A stretch of DNA of 64,000 nt from Glaciecola sp028401415 (GTDB taxonomy: Bacteria > Pseudomonadota > Gammaproteobacteria > Enterobacterales > Alteromonadaceae). The DNA is taken from contig NZ_CP171821.2 of the NCBI RefSeq assembly GCF_028401415.2, positions 3,038,001-3,102,000 of the forward strand, written 5' to 3'. Numbering within the stretch: the stretch's first letter is position 1; each line of letters opens with the position of its first letter. The notes under the pieces were generated by a model. That model was not told the DNA's origin. It made no database searches and saw only the letters and a program-made list of their open reading frames with translations. The translations under genes and the position numbers were made by a program. This document shows, one piece after another, positions 29,501 through 39,127 of this stretch.

Positions 29501-32500
29501 TTACCTAAACTCTCGACATGCAATGTCTAATTTTTCGAGCAAATGCGTTTTATCAATCAGCCTGCCTGCAATAATATGTATGACGTCACCATCTCCACGC
29601 TCCAAAATCCCGTTCACTTGAAGAACTTTTGCATTTAAATATGCTGTTTTCTGTGCTCTGGCGCTGCTTTGCCAGATGATCACATTGGTGTTGCCAGTGT
29701 GATCTTCTAAGGTAATAAAGGTAACACCGGCAGCTGTACCTGGGCTTTGTTTGCAAGCTACTACGCCAATGACTTTCACCAAACTTTTATGGGCTACGGA
29801 CTTAAGCTCATTGGCTAATGTGAATGTGGGTAGTAATTTGGCATCATGTAACATGGCAATAGGGTGTTGATTGACCGACAGTCCGGTACTTGAATAATCC
29901 TCTACTAAATCATCAAAAAGACTGGGCTGTTGAATAAGTGATTCAGTGCCTATTACTCCTTCATTCTCATCCGATTGTGCAAATAAAGGCAGCCTAATAC
30001 TATTGTCCATTAGCTGCCAGCGCGCATCAAATCGATTGGCTGTGAAGCAAGCAAAAGCATTCGCGCTGGCAAGTGCCTGCATGCAGTTAGCGGGTAGTGA
30101 GAGCATATGAATAGACTGCATGGATGAAAAGGGTTTTGCAACGCGAGCCTTAATCAGTGCCTCTACAGAAGATTGCTTTAAACCTTTTACTAAACGTAAG
30201 CCAAGGCGAATTGAATAATGATGGTTTTTATAGTGTAAATTATGGTCATAAAGAGATTCATTTACGCAGCACGGGAGCACTTCTACACCATGATGCTTAG
30301 CATCTTGCACAATTTGTGAAGGACTATAAAACCCCATCGGTAATGAGTTTAATAAGCCTATATAAAAGACTTGTGGATAATAGTGTTTAAGCCATGCAGA
30401 TACATAGGCTAATACAGCAAAAGAAGCAGAGTGGGACTCGGGAAAACCATATTCCCCAAAGCCGCATATTTGTTCAAATAAACGTTCTGCATACGCTTCG
30501 CTGTAATTTCGTTTGGTCATGCCATCAATTAACTTGCGGCGAAATTTATGCAGTGCCCCATTTTTCTTCCAACTGGCCATTGCGCGTCTTAGCTGGTCAG
30601 CCTCACCACCGGTAAAGCCTGCGGCAACCATAGCAAGCTGTATAACCTGTTCTTGAAATATAGGCACGCCCATGGTGCGCGACAAGACGGCTTCTATTGC
30701 TTTAGAAGGATAGCTAACCGGCTCTTTACCATCTCTTCTGCGCAAATAAGGGTGCACCATATCACCTTGAATAGGCCCTGGCCGAACGATGGCAATTTGC
30801 ACTACCAAATCATAGTAACAAGCGGGCTTTAACCGCGGCAGCATCGACATTTGTGCGCGCGATTCAATTTGGAATACACCTACCGTATCTGCCTGTTGAA
30901 TTTGTCGATATACTTGCTGGTCATCGCCTAAACGGGTAATAAAAGCGATGCTGCAGTCTTGCTGATAGTATTTTTTGAGCAAATCAAAAGACTTGCGGAT
31001 AGCGGTGAGCATGCCAAGTGCGAGCACGTCTACTTTAAGTAAAGCTAAACTTTCTAAATCGTCTTTATCCCACTGAATAACCGTGCGTTCATCCATGGCG
31101 GCATTTTCAACCGGCACCAGCTCATACAATGGCCCTGCTGATATGACAAAACCGCCCACATGTTGCGATAAATGCCGAGGAAAGCCAATAAGCTGCTCTA
31201 CCAGCGTAATAAATTTGCTCGCAAATTCTGACTCTGGCTCAATACCGAGCTCACCTAGCTGTGACTGCCAGCTAAGCGTGCGGTCGCGGCGATTAACGTT
31301 TTTGATAAAAAAACCCAAATCGGTGGCGTTGATTCCCATTACCTTGCCAAGTTCTCTAAGCGCACTTTTAAAGCGATAGCACACTACAGTAGCCGCCAAT
31401 GCAGTGCGCTGGCGCCCATATTTTTTGTAAATATACTGGATAACTTCTTCTCGACGCTCATGCTCAAAATCCACGTCAATATCAGGTGGCTCATTACGCT
31501 CTTTTGAGATGAAGCGTTCAAACAGTACGCTAATCTGCCGTGGATCGACGGCGGTGATTTCTAGGCAGTAACATACGATGGAATTGGCAGCAGAGCCTCT
31601 ACCTTGATAAAGAATGCCTTGGCGTTTGGCAAATTGAACGATGTCGTAAATGGTTAAGAAAAAGTGCTCATAGCCTTGCTCTTTTATTAGGGTGAGTTCC
31701 TTTTCAATCGTGCTGCGAATGTTTGCGCAGAGTTTTTCTCTTGCGCCAAAGCGAAGCTCAATGCCCTTTTCTACCAACATACGTAAATATTCACTAGGCG
31801 TCATACCTTTTGCAACGACTTCTGCCGGATACTGATAGGCCAGTTCTGACATGCAAAATGTACACGCTTGTGAAAGGAGTGCGGCATTGTTTAACCAATG
31901 TGCAGGATATAGCTGTTTTAGCTTATTCATTGGGCGTAAACTGCTTTCGCCATTGCAATGTGCTTCTCGCCCTAGTGCTTTAACATTTACTCCTTTGTCG
32001 ATGGCTTGTAAGCATTGCTGCAATGCAAGCCTTGAAGGGTCATGCATGCAAGCGGCAGAAGTGGCGATAATATCCAGTTCAAACTGCTGAGCAAGCGACT
32101 GGCAATGGGCAATATATTCTTCTTCGTTTGCACATAGCCAGCGTTTTACAGCTAAAAATAAGCGTTCTTTAAAATGCTTTTGTAACCACTTAGCCCACTT
32201 AGCGTCTTTGCTTTTGCCACTTGGTAACCATAGGCAAAAGCAGTGTTTAATACTTTTTAGATCCCATTCGCTAAGCTCATATTCTCCTTTGCTAGCGCGT
32301 CGCCTTGCGTTGGTAATGATTCGACAACACTCTGAATAAGCCTGGCGATTAGGGCAAATCAACACCATAGTTTGCTGTTGATATTTAAACAGGCTACCCA
32401 CAATAAGCTTAATTGGGATATGATTATTTTTGATTTCAGTATATGCCCTTACCACTCCTGCCATTGAGCATTCATCGGTGATGGCAATGGCTTGATAACC

Positions 32501-32626
32501 TAAAAAATACGCTTGACGTATATACTCCTCAGGATGAGATGCGCCATATAAAAACGAAAAGTTAGATTGGCATACTAACTCAGCAAAAGGCATGTAATGC
32601 TCAGTGGATTTAGACGAAGTAGCCAT
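29501..32626 (-). CDS. dnaE2: Error-prone DNA polymerase DnaE2 (ImuC)
   Basis: C-family polymerase of the ImuA-ImuB-DnaE2 mutasome, which performs SOS translesion synthesis. An N-terminal PHP domain (PFAELVCQSNFSFLYGASHPEE) precedes the polymerase core, which has catalytic aspartates in PPDIDVDFEH and LLKVDVLALG. A C-terminal OB fold (~930-1030: VKVIGVVACKQSPGT, TFITLEDHTGN) ends the protein. I start it at the ATG at 32624-32626 (MATSSKSTE), giving 1,041 residues; longer in-frame starts would intrude into imuB. It overlaps imuB by 17 bases. Confidence 0.96.
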   Translation of the reverse strand: MATSSKSTEHYMPFAELVCQSNFSFLYGASHPEEYIRQAYFLGYQAIAITDECSMAGVVRAYTEIKNNHIPIKLIVGSLFKYQQQTMVLICPNRQAYSECCRIITNARRRASKGEYELSEWDLKSIKHCFCLWLPSGKSKDAKWAKWLQKHFKERLFLAVKRWLCANEEEYIAHCQSLAQQFELDIIATSAACMHDPSRLALQQCLQAIDKGVNVKALGREAHCNGESSLRPMNKLKQLYPAHWLNNAALLSQACTFCMSELAYQYPAEVVAKGMTPSEYLRMLVEKGIELRFGAREKLCANIRSTIEKELTLIKEQGYEHFFLTIYDIVQFAKRQGILYQGRGSAANSIVCYCLEITAVDPRQISVLFERFISKERNEPPDIDVDFEHERREEVIQYIYKKYGRQRTALAATVVCYRFKSALRELGKVMGINATDLGFFIKNVNRRDRTLSWQSQLGELGIEPESEFASKFITLVEQLIGFPRHLSQHVGGFVISAGPLYELVPVENAAMDERTVIQWDKDDLESLALLKVDVLALGMLTAIRKSFDLLKKYYQQDCSIAFITRLGDDQQVYRQIQQADTVGVFQIESRAQMSMLPRLKPACYYDLVVQIAIVRPGPIQGDMVHPYLRRRDGKEPVSYPSKAIEAVLSRTMGVPIFQEQVIQLAMVAAGFTGGEADQLRRAMASWKKNGALHKFRRKLIDGMTKRNYSEAYAERLFEQICGFGEYGFPESHSASFAVLAYVSAWLKHYYPQVFYIGLLNSLPMGFYSPSQIVQDAKHHGVEVLPCCVNESLYDHNLHYKNHHYSIRLGLRLVKGLKQSSVEALIKARVAKPFSSMQSIHMLSLPANCMQALASANAFACFTANRFDARWQLMDNSIRLPLFAQSDENEGVIGTESLIQQPSLFDDLVEDYSSTGLSVNQHPIAMLHDAKLLPTFTLANELKSVAHKSLVKVIGVVACKQSPGTAAGVTFITLEDHTGNTNVIIWQSSARAQKTAYLNAKVLQVNGILERGDGDVIHIIAGRLIDKTHLLEKLDIACREFR

Positions 32627-34097
32627 GTAAATACCACTTTTGCTCAGGCGTTTTAAATACCCATATTTGTTGGCCTTGCTCGTTTTGACCAATATAGTAA
32701 TCGCGACTGATTTTATGATTATCCCACCAGCCTGACACGATGCGCTCTGGGCCTTTGATCACTTTTATCTTATGTTGCAAAAGCTCAGGGTGTTTGAGTA
32801 AAAGACCAGGCCTGTCAGCAAAAATGCTGACTTTGTTGCTGACGGTTGCAGCCTGATGTTTTGCTTCAAACTCGGTTGCTGCTTCGGGTCTAAAGTCGTT
32901 TACAAATTTTAAACCACTGACTTTGGGGGTAAGCTTGTTGCTACCGAGTTTGCTGCTTAATCTCGATAGCAATGACATAGCTGCAACGTGAGTCGATTTA
33001 CGAGTAAAAAAGTCATCATGCGTACTGTGTGCTTCTTCATGCTTAGGGCAGTGTAGAGCAATAGCGTATATGGGTGAGCTAAAAGTGATTCGCTCCATCT
33101 TTAAGGCGATGATATCTAGCCATTCTTTGCTCTGGTAAATCGGTAGCGCGCTATTAAATATGATATTGAGCGCTTTGTGTTCGCGCTGATGAAAGTCAAT
33201 ATTAATGCTGATGCAGTGGGCGTTGCGCACATATAAGAAGTGGCTAAGCTTTTCCAGAGCATGAGCAATCACGGGCAGTAGCTTGTCACTAAGCGAAATT
33301 TCATACATTAACTCAATATAATCATCGTAGCGCGTGAGTGGTTTAAAAAACGTGACTTTAGAGGGCGCCTGACCGCGTAACTCTGAAATGATCCCCAAAC
33401 TGTGTCGGGTTACTCGATTCGCAAGTTCTGATAAAGGCAAAGTATCTAAATCGGCAACGCGATGAATGCCTATGCGTTTTAATTTTTCTAAATCTTTGGG
33501 CTGGATGTCAGAATAAGTAAGCTGACAAGTTTTAAGTACTTGCTCAATCATCGCTCTTTGGCTAATGTTTTGATTGACGTCTTTATTTTCGCTATGCATA
33601 ACGACAAAACCTAAGCCTTGTTTAGCCATTAATTTAGCCGCTTGAATAGAAAAGGCGCTAGCGCTCGTAAAATGATAATTATATTGCTCAATACAGCGCT
33701 GAATGCATGCCCAATAATTGTCTAAACCGCCGTAAAGCTTCAACATGTTTTGCGCCCGTAAAATAATGCCGTTGGGAGGGCTCAATACAATGTCGGAGGT
33801 AACTAAATATAAGCTATTCGCTAAATGCTCTAAGGTATTTTGTTCTACTTCAGCGCGATATTCATGCAAAATCAGATCAGGGTAAAGCAAGCTAGCGCTG
33901 GCAAGACCCATCCCTGTTTTTATGCCTCTTTGATGGGCACTTTTGTTCACTTGTACAATTTGATTTTCTTGTGTTTCGTATATACCGCGAGGCTCGTCAA
34001 TAGACGCACTTTCAGCTTTCTGCCCTTGCTCAATAACATCAAGCTGAAGCCTTGGGAAGTGTAGATAAATCCACAGTGAACGTGTATCAAATTGCAT
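32610..34097 (-). CDS. imuB: Y-family polymerase-like protein ImuB
   Basis: A 495-residue catalytically dead Y-family polymerase homologue that bridges DnaE2, ImuA and the beta clamp. The N-terminus LWIYLHFPRLQLDVIEQ is typical. The acidic metal ligands of active Y-family enzymes are missing, and the C-terminus ends in the family's conserved aromatic stretch (WYLHGYF). It is the middle gene of the SOS cassette, 13 bases after imuA and overlapping dnaE2. Confidence 0.94.
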   Translation of the reverse strand: MQFDTRSLWIYLHFPRLQLDVIEQGQKAESASIDEPRGIYETQENQIVQVNKSAHQRGIKTGMGLASASLLYPDLILHEYRAEVEQNTLEHLANSLYLVTSDIVLSPPNGIILRAQNMLKLYGGLDNYWACIQRCIEQYNYHFTSASAFSIQAAKLMAKQGLGFVVMHSENKDVNQNISQRAMIEQVLKTCQLTYSDIQPKDLEKLKRIGIHRVADLDTLPLSELANRVTRHSLGIISELRGQAPSKVTFFKPLTRYDDYIELMYEISLSDKLLPVIAHALEKLSHFLYVRNAHCISINIDFHQREHKALNIIFNSALPIYQSKEWLDIIALKMERITFSSPIYAIALHCPKHEEAHSTHDDFFTRKSTHVAAMSLLSRLSSKLGSNKLTPKVSGLKFVNDFRPEAATEFEAKHQAATVSNKVSIFADRPGLLLKHPELLQHKIKVIKGPERIVSGWWDNHKISRDYYIGQNEQGQQIWVFKTPEQKWYLHGYFV

Positions 34098-34110
34098 TTT
34101 TTATCACCCA

Positions 34111-34887
34111 TCAAGAACTTGGATGTTTGGGTGAATACACAGGTGAATGTATCGCTGAATGCGATTGAATCGATACCACTTTGCCAAAGGGTTTTTGTGG
34201 ATTTTTAAAGTGCGCACGAGTCCGGCATTTAAAAGGCACTTTGACTTTCACAGCAGGTTTTGCCCAGCCGATCTTTTGCTTGTTAATTTTGATGTGTAGC
34301 TGTTCATCTTCTCGTTTTAAAGATAAAGATAAACTTAAGGGCAAATTTTGCAAAGCTCGCTGGCTATTATCAAACCAAAAACACTGACACTGCCCATGTA
34401 GCGACGCTAATTCAAGTTTTCGTATTTGTGTATGCTGTAAAGACTGCTGCCATAAAAACACACTCGCACAGGCCCCGCTTTTTGCGCATTGCTCTGCACT
34501 CCAAAGAGCCTCTTCCGGTGTCTCTGGATTGATGACAATTAACCGCGATAAATCGATATTTTCTGATAAGAAAAATTCAGCATTGAGCATAAAAGGTGGC
34601 GCAATAAATACCCATAGTTTGCTGTCTGCATGACTTTTTTCTCGGGTTTTATTACGATTATTATTGTCGCGCTGTTGCTTTAGCACACTCAGCATTAAGC
34701 GCAACTCCCCACAGCCTAACTGGCTGCTGATATGGACCATGCCTGATGCAGGAAAGCCTCCTGATAAGGCATTATCTAATTCATCAAAACCGGTATTTAA
34801 GCCTGTTGAGGCTTGTTGTGTTTGTGCAGTGCTTTTGGCTGTCCATACCCATTGCTTACTTTCCAACTCATGCAAAATAGGATTCAT
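34111..34887 (-). CDS. imuA: Translesion synthesis protein ImuA
   Basis: A 258-residue RecA/SulA-like protein, first gene of the SOS mutagenesis operon. The segment GFDELDNALSGGFPASGMVHI is the RecA-like entry. The P-loop region reads QLGCGELRL and lacks the Walker lysine, as is usual for ImuA. The C-terminal basic tail (VKVKVPFKCRTRAHFKNP) fits DNA or partner binding. The ATG is at 34885-34887, 14 bases from a perfect LexA box. Confidence 0.93.
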   Translation of the reverse strand: MNPILHELESKQWVWTAKSTAQTQQASTGLNTGFDELDNALSGGFPASGMVHISSQLGCGELRLMLSVLKQQRDNNNRNKTREKSHADSKLWVFIAPPFMLNAEFFLSENIDLSRLIVINPETPEEALWSAEQCAKSGACASVFLWQQSLQHTQIRKLELASLHGQCQCFWFDNSQRALQNLPLSLSLSLKREDEQLHIKINKQKIGWAKPAVKVKVPFKCRTRAHFKNPQKPFGKVVSIQSHSAIHSPVYSPKHPSS

Positions 34888-34901
34888 ATGGCACTCATTT
34901 A

Positions 34902-34921
34902 TACTGTATGTTTATACAGTA
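34902..34921. promoter_or_regulatory. LexA (SOS) box of the imuA-imuB-dnaE2 operon
   Basis: TACTGTATGTTTATACAGTA is a 20-base near-perfect palindrome matching the gammaproteobacterial LexA consensus (TACTGTATATAAAAACAGTA type, with CTG-N10-CAG). It sits 15 bases upstream of the imuA start, where it would overlap the promoter. DNA-damage induction of the whole cassette follows. Confidence 0.93.
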
Positions 34922-34948
34922 TAAATATTTTACTTAAGTGATCAACTG

Positions 34949-34975
34949 TTTCTCATGCCTCAGCGGCATGAGAAA
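34949..34975. other. Strong hairpin between the imu LexA box and the DUF885 gene
   Basis: TTTCTCATGCC (34949-34959) and GGCATGAGAAA (34965-34975) form an 11-base-pair stem with a five-base loop. No T-run follows on either strand. It could still end the DUF885 transcript or insulate imuA from it. Confidence 0.5.
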
Positions 34976-35018
34976 GGTAAGCGACTTATTTGCAAAGGTT
35001 TTTTAGTTAGAAGATAGC

Positions 35019-36812
35019 TTAACTAGCATTGGAGCTTTGAAGTGCATTCTCAATAAAGGTATCGATTTTACGCTCCAAAATAAAAAGAGGCACTGAGCCG
35101 TGTGCAAGCACTTCATCGTGAAAAGCGCGAAGATCAAAGGCTTCACCTAAGGCAAGTTCAGCTTTTTGTCTTAGCTCTTTGATTTTTATTTCGCCAATTT
35201 TGTATGAGAGTGCCTGAGCTGGCCACGAAATATAGCGGTCAATTTCGGTTCTTACGTTATGCTCACTAAGGGCAGTATTCTCAAGCATATAATCCATGGC
35301 TTTATCACGGCTCCAGCCGAACACATGCATGCCGGTATCAACGACTAAACGGCAGGCACGCCACATCTCATAGCTCAAGCGGCCAAAGTTATCATATGGG
35401 TCTTCATATATACCGACTTCAAGTCCAAGAAACTCAGAGTATAAGCCCCAGCCTTCGCCAAAGGCTGAAATGTAGGTCTTGCGACGCACTTGCGGTAAAT
35501 CTTCCATTTCTGCTGCAAGAGATATCTGAAAATGATGGCCAGGAACAGCTTCGTGAAGCGTGAGCGCTGGAAGAGCATAAAGTGGTCGCTTGTCCAGTGC
35601 ATAGGTGTTTACCCAATAATAGCCTGGATCGCTATCGCTACGCGGTGAAATATAGCGACCGGTTGTGTATTTAGGTGCGATGCTGTCGGGTACAGGTGCG
35701 ACGCCGTAAGGCGTGCGCGGCATCTTATAAAAGAGTTGAGGCAGGCGTGCGTCCATCTGCTTTGAAATATATGATGCGGTGATGATGAGCTCTTCAGCCG
35801 TTTTCGCATAAAACTGCTCATCGGTGCGCAAAAATTCAATGAATGCATTAATGTCGCCGTCAAACTCAAGCTCATCGACTATTTGCTGCATTTCGCTTCG
35901 AATGCGTGCAACCTCTGCCAGGCCGATATCGTGTATCTCCTTAGCACTCATATCGGTTGTGGTGAAATATTTAATACGATTGGTATAAAACGCTTTGCCA
36001 TCAGGCCATGTGGTTGCGGCTATATTGGTCTTAGTATTTGGCTTATACTCATCAACAAAGAAATCATAAAAAGCCTGATAAGCAGCTCTTACTTTGCCTA
36101 CTTTTTGCATGGCCAAGTCTAAGCTTTCTTCGCTCATTAATTCGCTACTTGCCTTAGCAAAAGGCAGATAAAAAGGGTGGGCTTCCAGCTCTGGCTCAAG
36201 ATAGGGTTTGATAGAGTCTTCATAGCCTATTAGTACGACTTGAGGCTGTGAATGCTCCACTGCCAAGCCTTCGCGCATGTATTCGATGTTAAGCTGGATA
36301 TTAGTCACCGCTTCATCGAGTAACTGAAGGTAACTTTCAAGATCGTCGGCATTTAATAAACGCGTATTATCAGGAATTCTGCCTAAACTGCTATGAAAGC
36401 CATATTCAGATGTGATGGGCACGCGATAGCTTTTGAATTTGAAGTTATCAACGTAATTACTTAAGCGATAAACTTGCATCAAATAAGAGATTTGATCAGT
36501 ATCGTCTAAGCTGTTGATATCTATATTATCAAGCTTGCCTAAATATACGTTAAATCGGTCAAAGCGCGCTTGCATGGCTTGCATGCTGATGTCAGTCAGC
36601 GCTCTACTTGGTGTGCGTCCTTCACTTCTTGCCAAAGAGGGAAACTGAGATAACTCATACTCCCAAATATCATCGAGCAAGTGATGAAACTCGCTTTTTA
36701 TGTCACTGGACGGGTTTTGCTCGGATTGCGCAAACCCTGGGTTTGAAACAAAGACGATACCGCACAATACATAAAACAGGAAAGCTGGCAGCAAGCTCAA
36801 TGATGTTTTCAT
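35019..36812 (-). CDS. DUF885 family exported protein (metallopeptidase-like)
   Basis: A 597-residue protein from the ATG at 36810-36812. A longer in-frame start would add 33 basic residues before the obvious signal peptide (MKTSLSLLPAFLFYVLCG, cleavage near GFAQ). The DUF885 (PF05960) core is present with LHEAVPGHHFQ, an HExxxGHH metal-site candidate, and SAFGEGWGLYSEFLG downstream. Probably a periplasmic zinc-dependent hydrolase or peptidase; substrate unknown. Its start lies five bases before the end of the DUF1820 gene, so the two are coupled or at least co-transcribed. Confidence 0.88.
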   Translation of the reverse strand: MKTSLSLLPAFLFYVLCGIVFVSNPGFAQSEQNPSSDIKSEFHHLLDDIWEYELSQFPSLARSEGRTPSRALTDISMQAMQARFDRFNVYLGKLDNIDINSLDDTDQISYLMQVYRLSNYVDNFKFKSYRVPITSEYGFHSSLGRIPDNTRLLNADDLESYLQLLDEAVTNIQLNIEYMREGLAVEHSQPQVVLIGYEDSIKPYLEPELEAHPFYLPFAKASSELMSEESLDLAMQKVGKVRAAYQAFYDFFVDEYKPNTKTNIAATTWPDGKAFYTNRIKYFTTTDMSAKEIHDIGLAEVARIRSEMQQIVDELEFDGDINAFIEFLRTDEQFYAKTAEELIITASYISKQMDARLPQLFYKMPRTPYGVAPVPDSIAPKYTTGRYISPRSDSDPGYYWVNTYALDKRPLYALPALTLHEAVPGHHFQISLAAEMEDLPQVRRKTYISAFGEGWGLYSEFLGLEVGIYEDPYDNFGRLSYEMWRACRLVVDTGMHVFGWSRDKAMDYMLENTALSEHNVRTEIDRYISWPAQALSYKIGEIKIKELRQKAELALGEAFDLRAFHDEVLAHGSVPLFILERKIDTFIENALQSSNAS

Positions 36813-36816
36813 AGAA

Positions 36817-37140
36817 TCACTTCTTCGGGGTATAAATTGGCGAGTGTAGTGCGGTGACTTTATCAGAAAGTTGACTGATTTTCGCGCTGCCTTGTTTTTC
36901 GACCTGATCAATTCGCAATACGTTGTGCATTGGAATGAAGCTACGCTTTACTTTGCTAAACTCATCTTTGAGTTTTTCGTGGCTTGGATCAAGCACCAGT
37001 TCGGTATGGTTGTCCCAAACAAAGTCACCAATTTCGATAAAGCCAAACACTTGGCTTGAAACCAGCTCTTTGACATAGAGCTCATATCGTTCACCGTTAC
37101 TGATAAATTGAATACGATAAATCGCTTCTGATTTGCTCAT
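36817..37140 (-). CDS. DUF1820 family protein
   Basis: A 107-residue protein of the DUF1820 family (IYRIQFISNGERYELYVKELVSSQVFGFIEIGDF at positions 7-40, with conserved VWDNHTELVLDPS). It is small, soluble, beta-rich and of unknown function, and widespread in gammaproteobacteria. The start is the ATG at 37138-37140; a GTG three codons upstream is possible. It lies four bases from the DUF885 start. Confidence 0.88.
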   Translation of the reverse strand: MSKSEAIYRIQFISNGERYELYVKELVSSQVFGFIEIGDFVWDNHTELVLDPSHEKLKDEFSKVKRSFIPMHNVLRIDQVEKQGSAKISQLSDKVTALHSPIYTPKK

Positions 37141-37251
37141 GTGGCTCACATTTTAGTTAAGAATGACGGCATATCTATTATACCGTTAATACTCATTACG
37201 GATTTGCCCTATGTATGGTCTATTTTCGACGATTTCAAGCCGAATTATCGT

Positions 37252-37821
37252 TTAGCTCGACAAAGAAAAGACTGAGGCGATCATCAAGGCGATATCTTCT
37301 TGACCTTGAATGATATGACTGGATATTGCGAAGCCTTGCGCTAAACACGTTAGCTTTAAGGCTTGCTGTTCAGCGTTAATGTTTGTGCCCAGCGCACCAC
37401 TATTTTGTGCCCGCTCAATAAGCGCAATAAATTCTAGCTGCAGTTGATCATAAAACCAGCGCGCCTGATGTTGCATAGCGTGATTTGACCGACCCATTTC
37501 CACGATAAGTTTGCTTAACAGGCAGCCCTTTGAAGCGATCAATTGTTGATATTGATTAAAATAGGCTTGGATACTCTCCTGTGCATCAGCAGATATATGT
37601 AAATATTGATTAAGAGGAAGTAGATGGTTCTGCAAATAATGATTTAGCAGCGCTTCAAAGAAATCTTCTTTGTTTTTAAAATGGATATAGAATGCGCGTC
37701 GATTAAAGCCGGTATCTTTAATTAACGAATGCATAGAGCACGCTCGATATCCGCGCTCTATCGCCAGGGGAAGCGCCATTTCAAGGACCCTTTCCAAGTC
37801 ATACTTAACTTGTTGCGGCAT
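37252..37821 (-). CDS. TetR family transcriptional regulator
   Basis: A 189-residue protein. An N-terminal helix-turn-helix (~8-55: LERVLEMALPLAIERGYRACSMHSLIKDTGF, then RRAFYIHFKNKEDFFEALL) is followed by a helical ligand-binding domain with no recognisable specificity. The ATG at 37819-37821 is the likely start (GTG at 37830 also in frame). No obvious target operon lies alongside; it precedes DUF1820 by ~110 bases on the same strand. Confidence 0.88.
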   Translation of the reverse strand: MPQQVKYDLERVLEMALPLAIERGYRACSMHSLIKDTGFNRRAFYIHFKNKEDFFEALLNHYLQNHLLPLNQYLHISADAQESIQAYFNQYQQLIASKGCLLSKLIVEMGRSNHAMQHQARWFYDQLQLEFIALIERAQNSGALGTNINAEQQALKLTCLAQGFAISSHIIQGQEDIALMIASVFSLSS

Positions 37822-37904
37822 CTTTATCACAACTAAACTTCAAAGAATGACTGTTCTTATAAGCGAGCCTCGCAAATTAATCAAGTGAAATCATCACAAG
37901 CGCC

Positions 37905-38699
37905 TCACCACGCACTTGGATCGACTTGATAAAACCGACTCAATTGCTCGTAAAGCGATCTATGAAACTGCTGCAGTTCGTTTGATTTTTCAAAAAACAC
38001 TTCGCTAGCAACGGCGAAAAACTCAGCAGGGTTGGTTGCACCATAATAATCAAATACTGAGGGCTCACCGCGCGTTGCGCGTTGTTGGAGTTGTGCAAAT
38101 TCTGCAGCAAATATTTGCGACCACTGCTGATAGCTCTGACTTTGCTGAAGAATAGGCGCCCCATTGGCACTGCCACTTTCTTGATCCAGCTGGTGAGCAA
38201 ATTCGTGGATGACAACGTTGCGCCCATCATCGGGTAAATGCGCTCCTTCAAGCGTGTCATGCCACGACAGTACAACGTTACCATGCCCCCATGATTCGCC
38301 TGCTAAAACAGAATCTTTAACTGAGTGTATGCCGTCTTGTCCTATGTTTTGATGACGTTTTACAAAAGCGCGTGGATACACCAGTATCGATTTAAGCTTT
38401 GGATAATAGTCGGTCTGGCGATTCAGCAATAGTAAACATGCCTGAGCGGCAATCGTTATGCGAATGTCATCGTTTATCTCAATGCCTTGGCATCCGACAA
38501 AGCGCTTCTCGCTTATAAATACAAGAATATGCCGTTTGAGTTGCAGCTGCAGATGATCGGGCATTTGTCGAAAATATGGCATTCGCCGCTGAATAATTCG
38601 CCGCCAATGCGTTTTAAATGGCTGGCTCGCTGCTTTTTCACGCGAGCGGGCTTTTAAAATAGGTTTGAGCAGAATATACGCAATAATTGCGACGACCAC
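37905..38699 (-). CDS. mtfA: M90 family zinc peptidase (MtfA-like)
   Basis: A 264-residue MtfA-type peptidase; in E. coli MtfA inactivates the Mlc repressor and so affects glucose PTS control. The zinc motif VIHEFAHQLDQESG (HExxH) is present, with DYYGATNPAEFFAVASEVFFE holding the third ligand region. The called GTG start (38699) cuts through a hydrophobic stretch that continues in frame upstream as a probable membrane anchor but offers no standard start codon, so the true N-terminus is uncertain. The palindromic repeat at 38846 lies just upstream. Confidence 0.85.
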   Translation of the reverse strand: MVVAIIAYILLKPILKARSREKAASQPFKTHWRRIIQRRMPYFRQMPDHLQLQLKRHILVFISEKRFVGCQGIEINDDIRITIAAQACLLLLNRQTDYYPKLKSILVYPRAFVKRHQNIGQDGIHSVKDSVLAGESWGHGNVVLSWHDTLEGAHLPDDGRNVVIHEFAHQLDQESGSANGAPILQQSQSYQQWSQIFAAEFAQLQQRATRGEPSVFDYYGATNPAEFFAVASEVFFEKSNELQQFHRSLYEQLSRFYQVDPSAW

Positions 38700-38845
38700 T
38701 AAAACAAGGAATAAGTAGGCGAATACGTTAATAATAAATGCCGTTGTAAAATAGATGTTTTAACCTTATCTCACATCTTTAGCTGTCAAGCAAACAGGCT
38801 CTCTGAACGGTTAATAAAAGTCTCGCGTAATGCGATAATCTATTT

Positions 38846-39042
38846 AACCTCAACTCGGGATAAGCGACAGCGCCAAGTAGCGCTAAAAACGCGAATTACT
38901 GCGTTGCAAAAGCGAGCAATAGAATGACTATTACGTCACTTTTGCGCCTTGCACTTCACGTTTTTATCACTACTTGGTGATAATTTAATAAATACATAGT
39001 TAAAACATGCATTTGCACTATCGCTTATCCCGAGTTGAGGTT
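38846..39042 (+). repeat. MITE-like palindromic element, copy 1
   Basis: A 197-base element with terminal inverted repeats (AACCTCAACTCGGGATAAG at the left, its complement at the right). A core around GCGTTGCAAAAG...CTTTTGCGCCTTGC folds on itself (CCAAGTAG/CTACTTGG and TAAAAACG/CGTTTTTA arms). ATTT flanks both sides, a possible target duplication. No ORF. It sits between the divergent mtfA-like and small membrane protein genes. Copy 2 (50124-50321) is the same sequence in reverse orientation with one substitution and one indel. Confidence 0.9.
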
Positions 39043-39127
39043 ATTTAATACAATACTGCAGAAATCAAAACAGTGTAAGACCTGACTGAGCGCAATGAAT
39101 AGGGAAGGCCAAATTGAGATTTGATTT

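Noticed and set aside
29501..32692. Longer dnaE2 start at 32692
   Set aside because: It would add 22 residues overlapping imuB further. The ATG at 32624-32626 gives a normal DnaE2 N-terminus and a short 17-base overlap.
34949..34975. Intrinsic terminator of the DUF885 gene
   Set aside because: The 11-base-pair stem is strong, but neither strand has a following T-run, so it is listed only as a hairpin.
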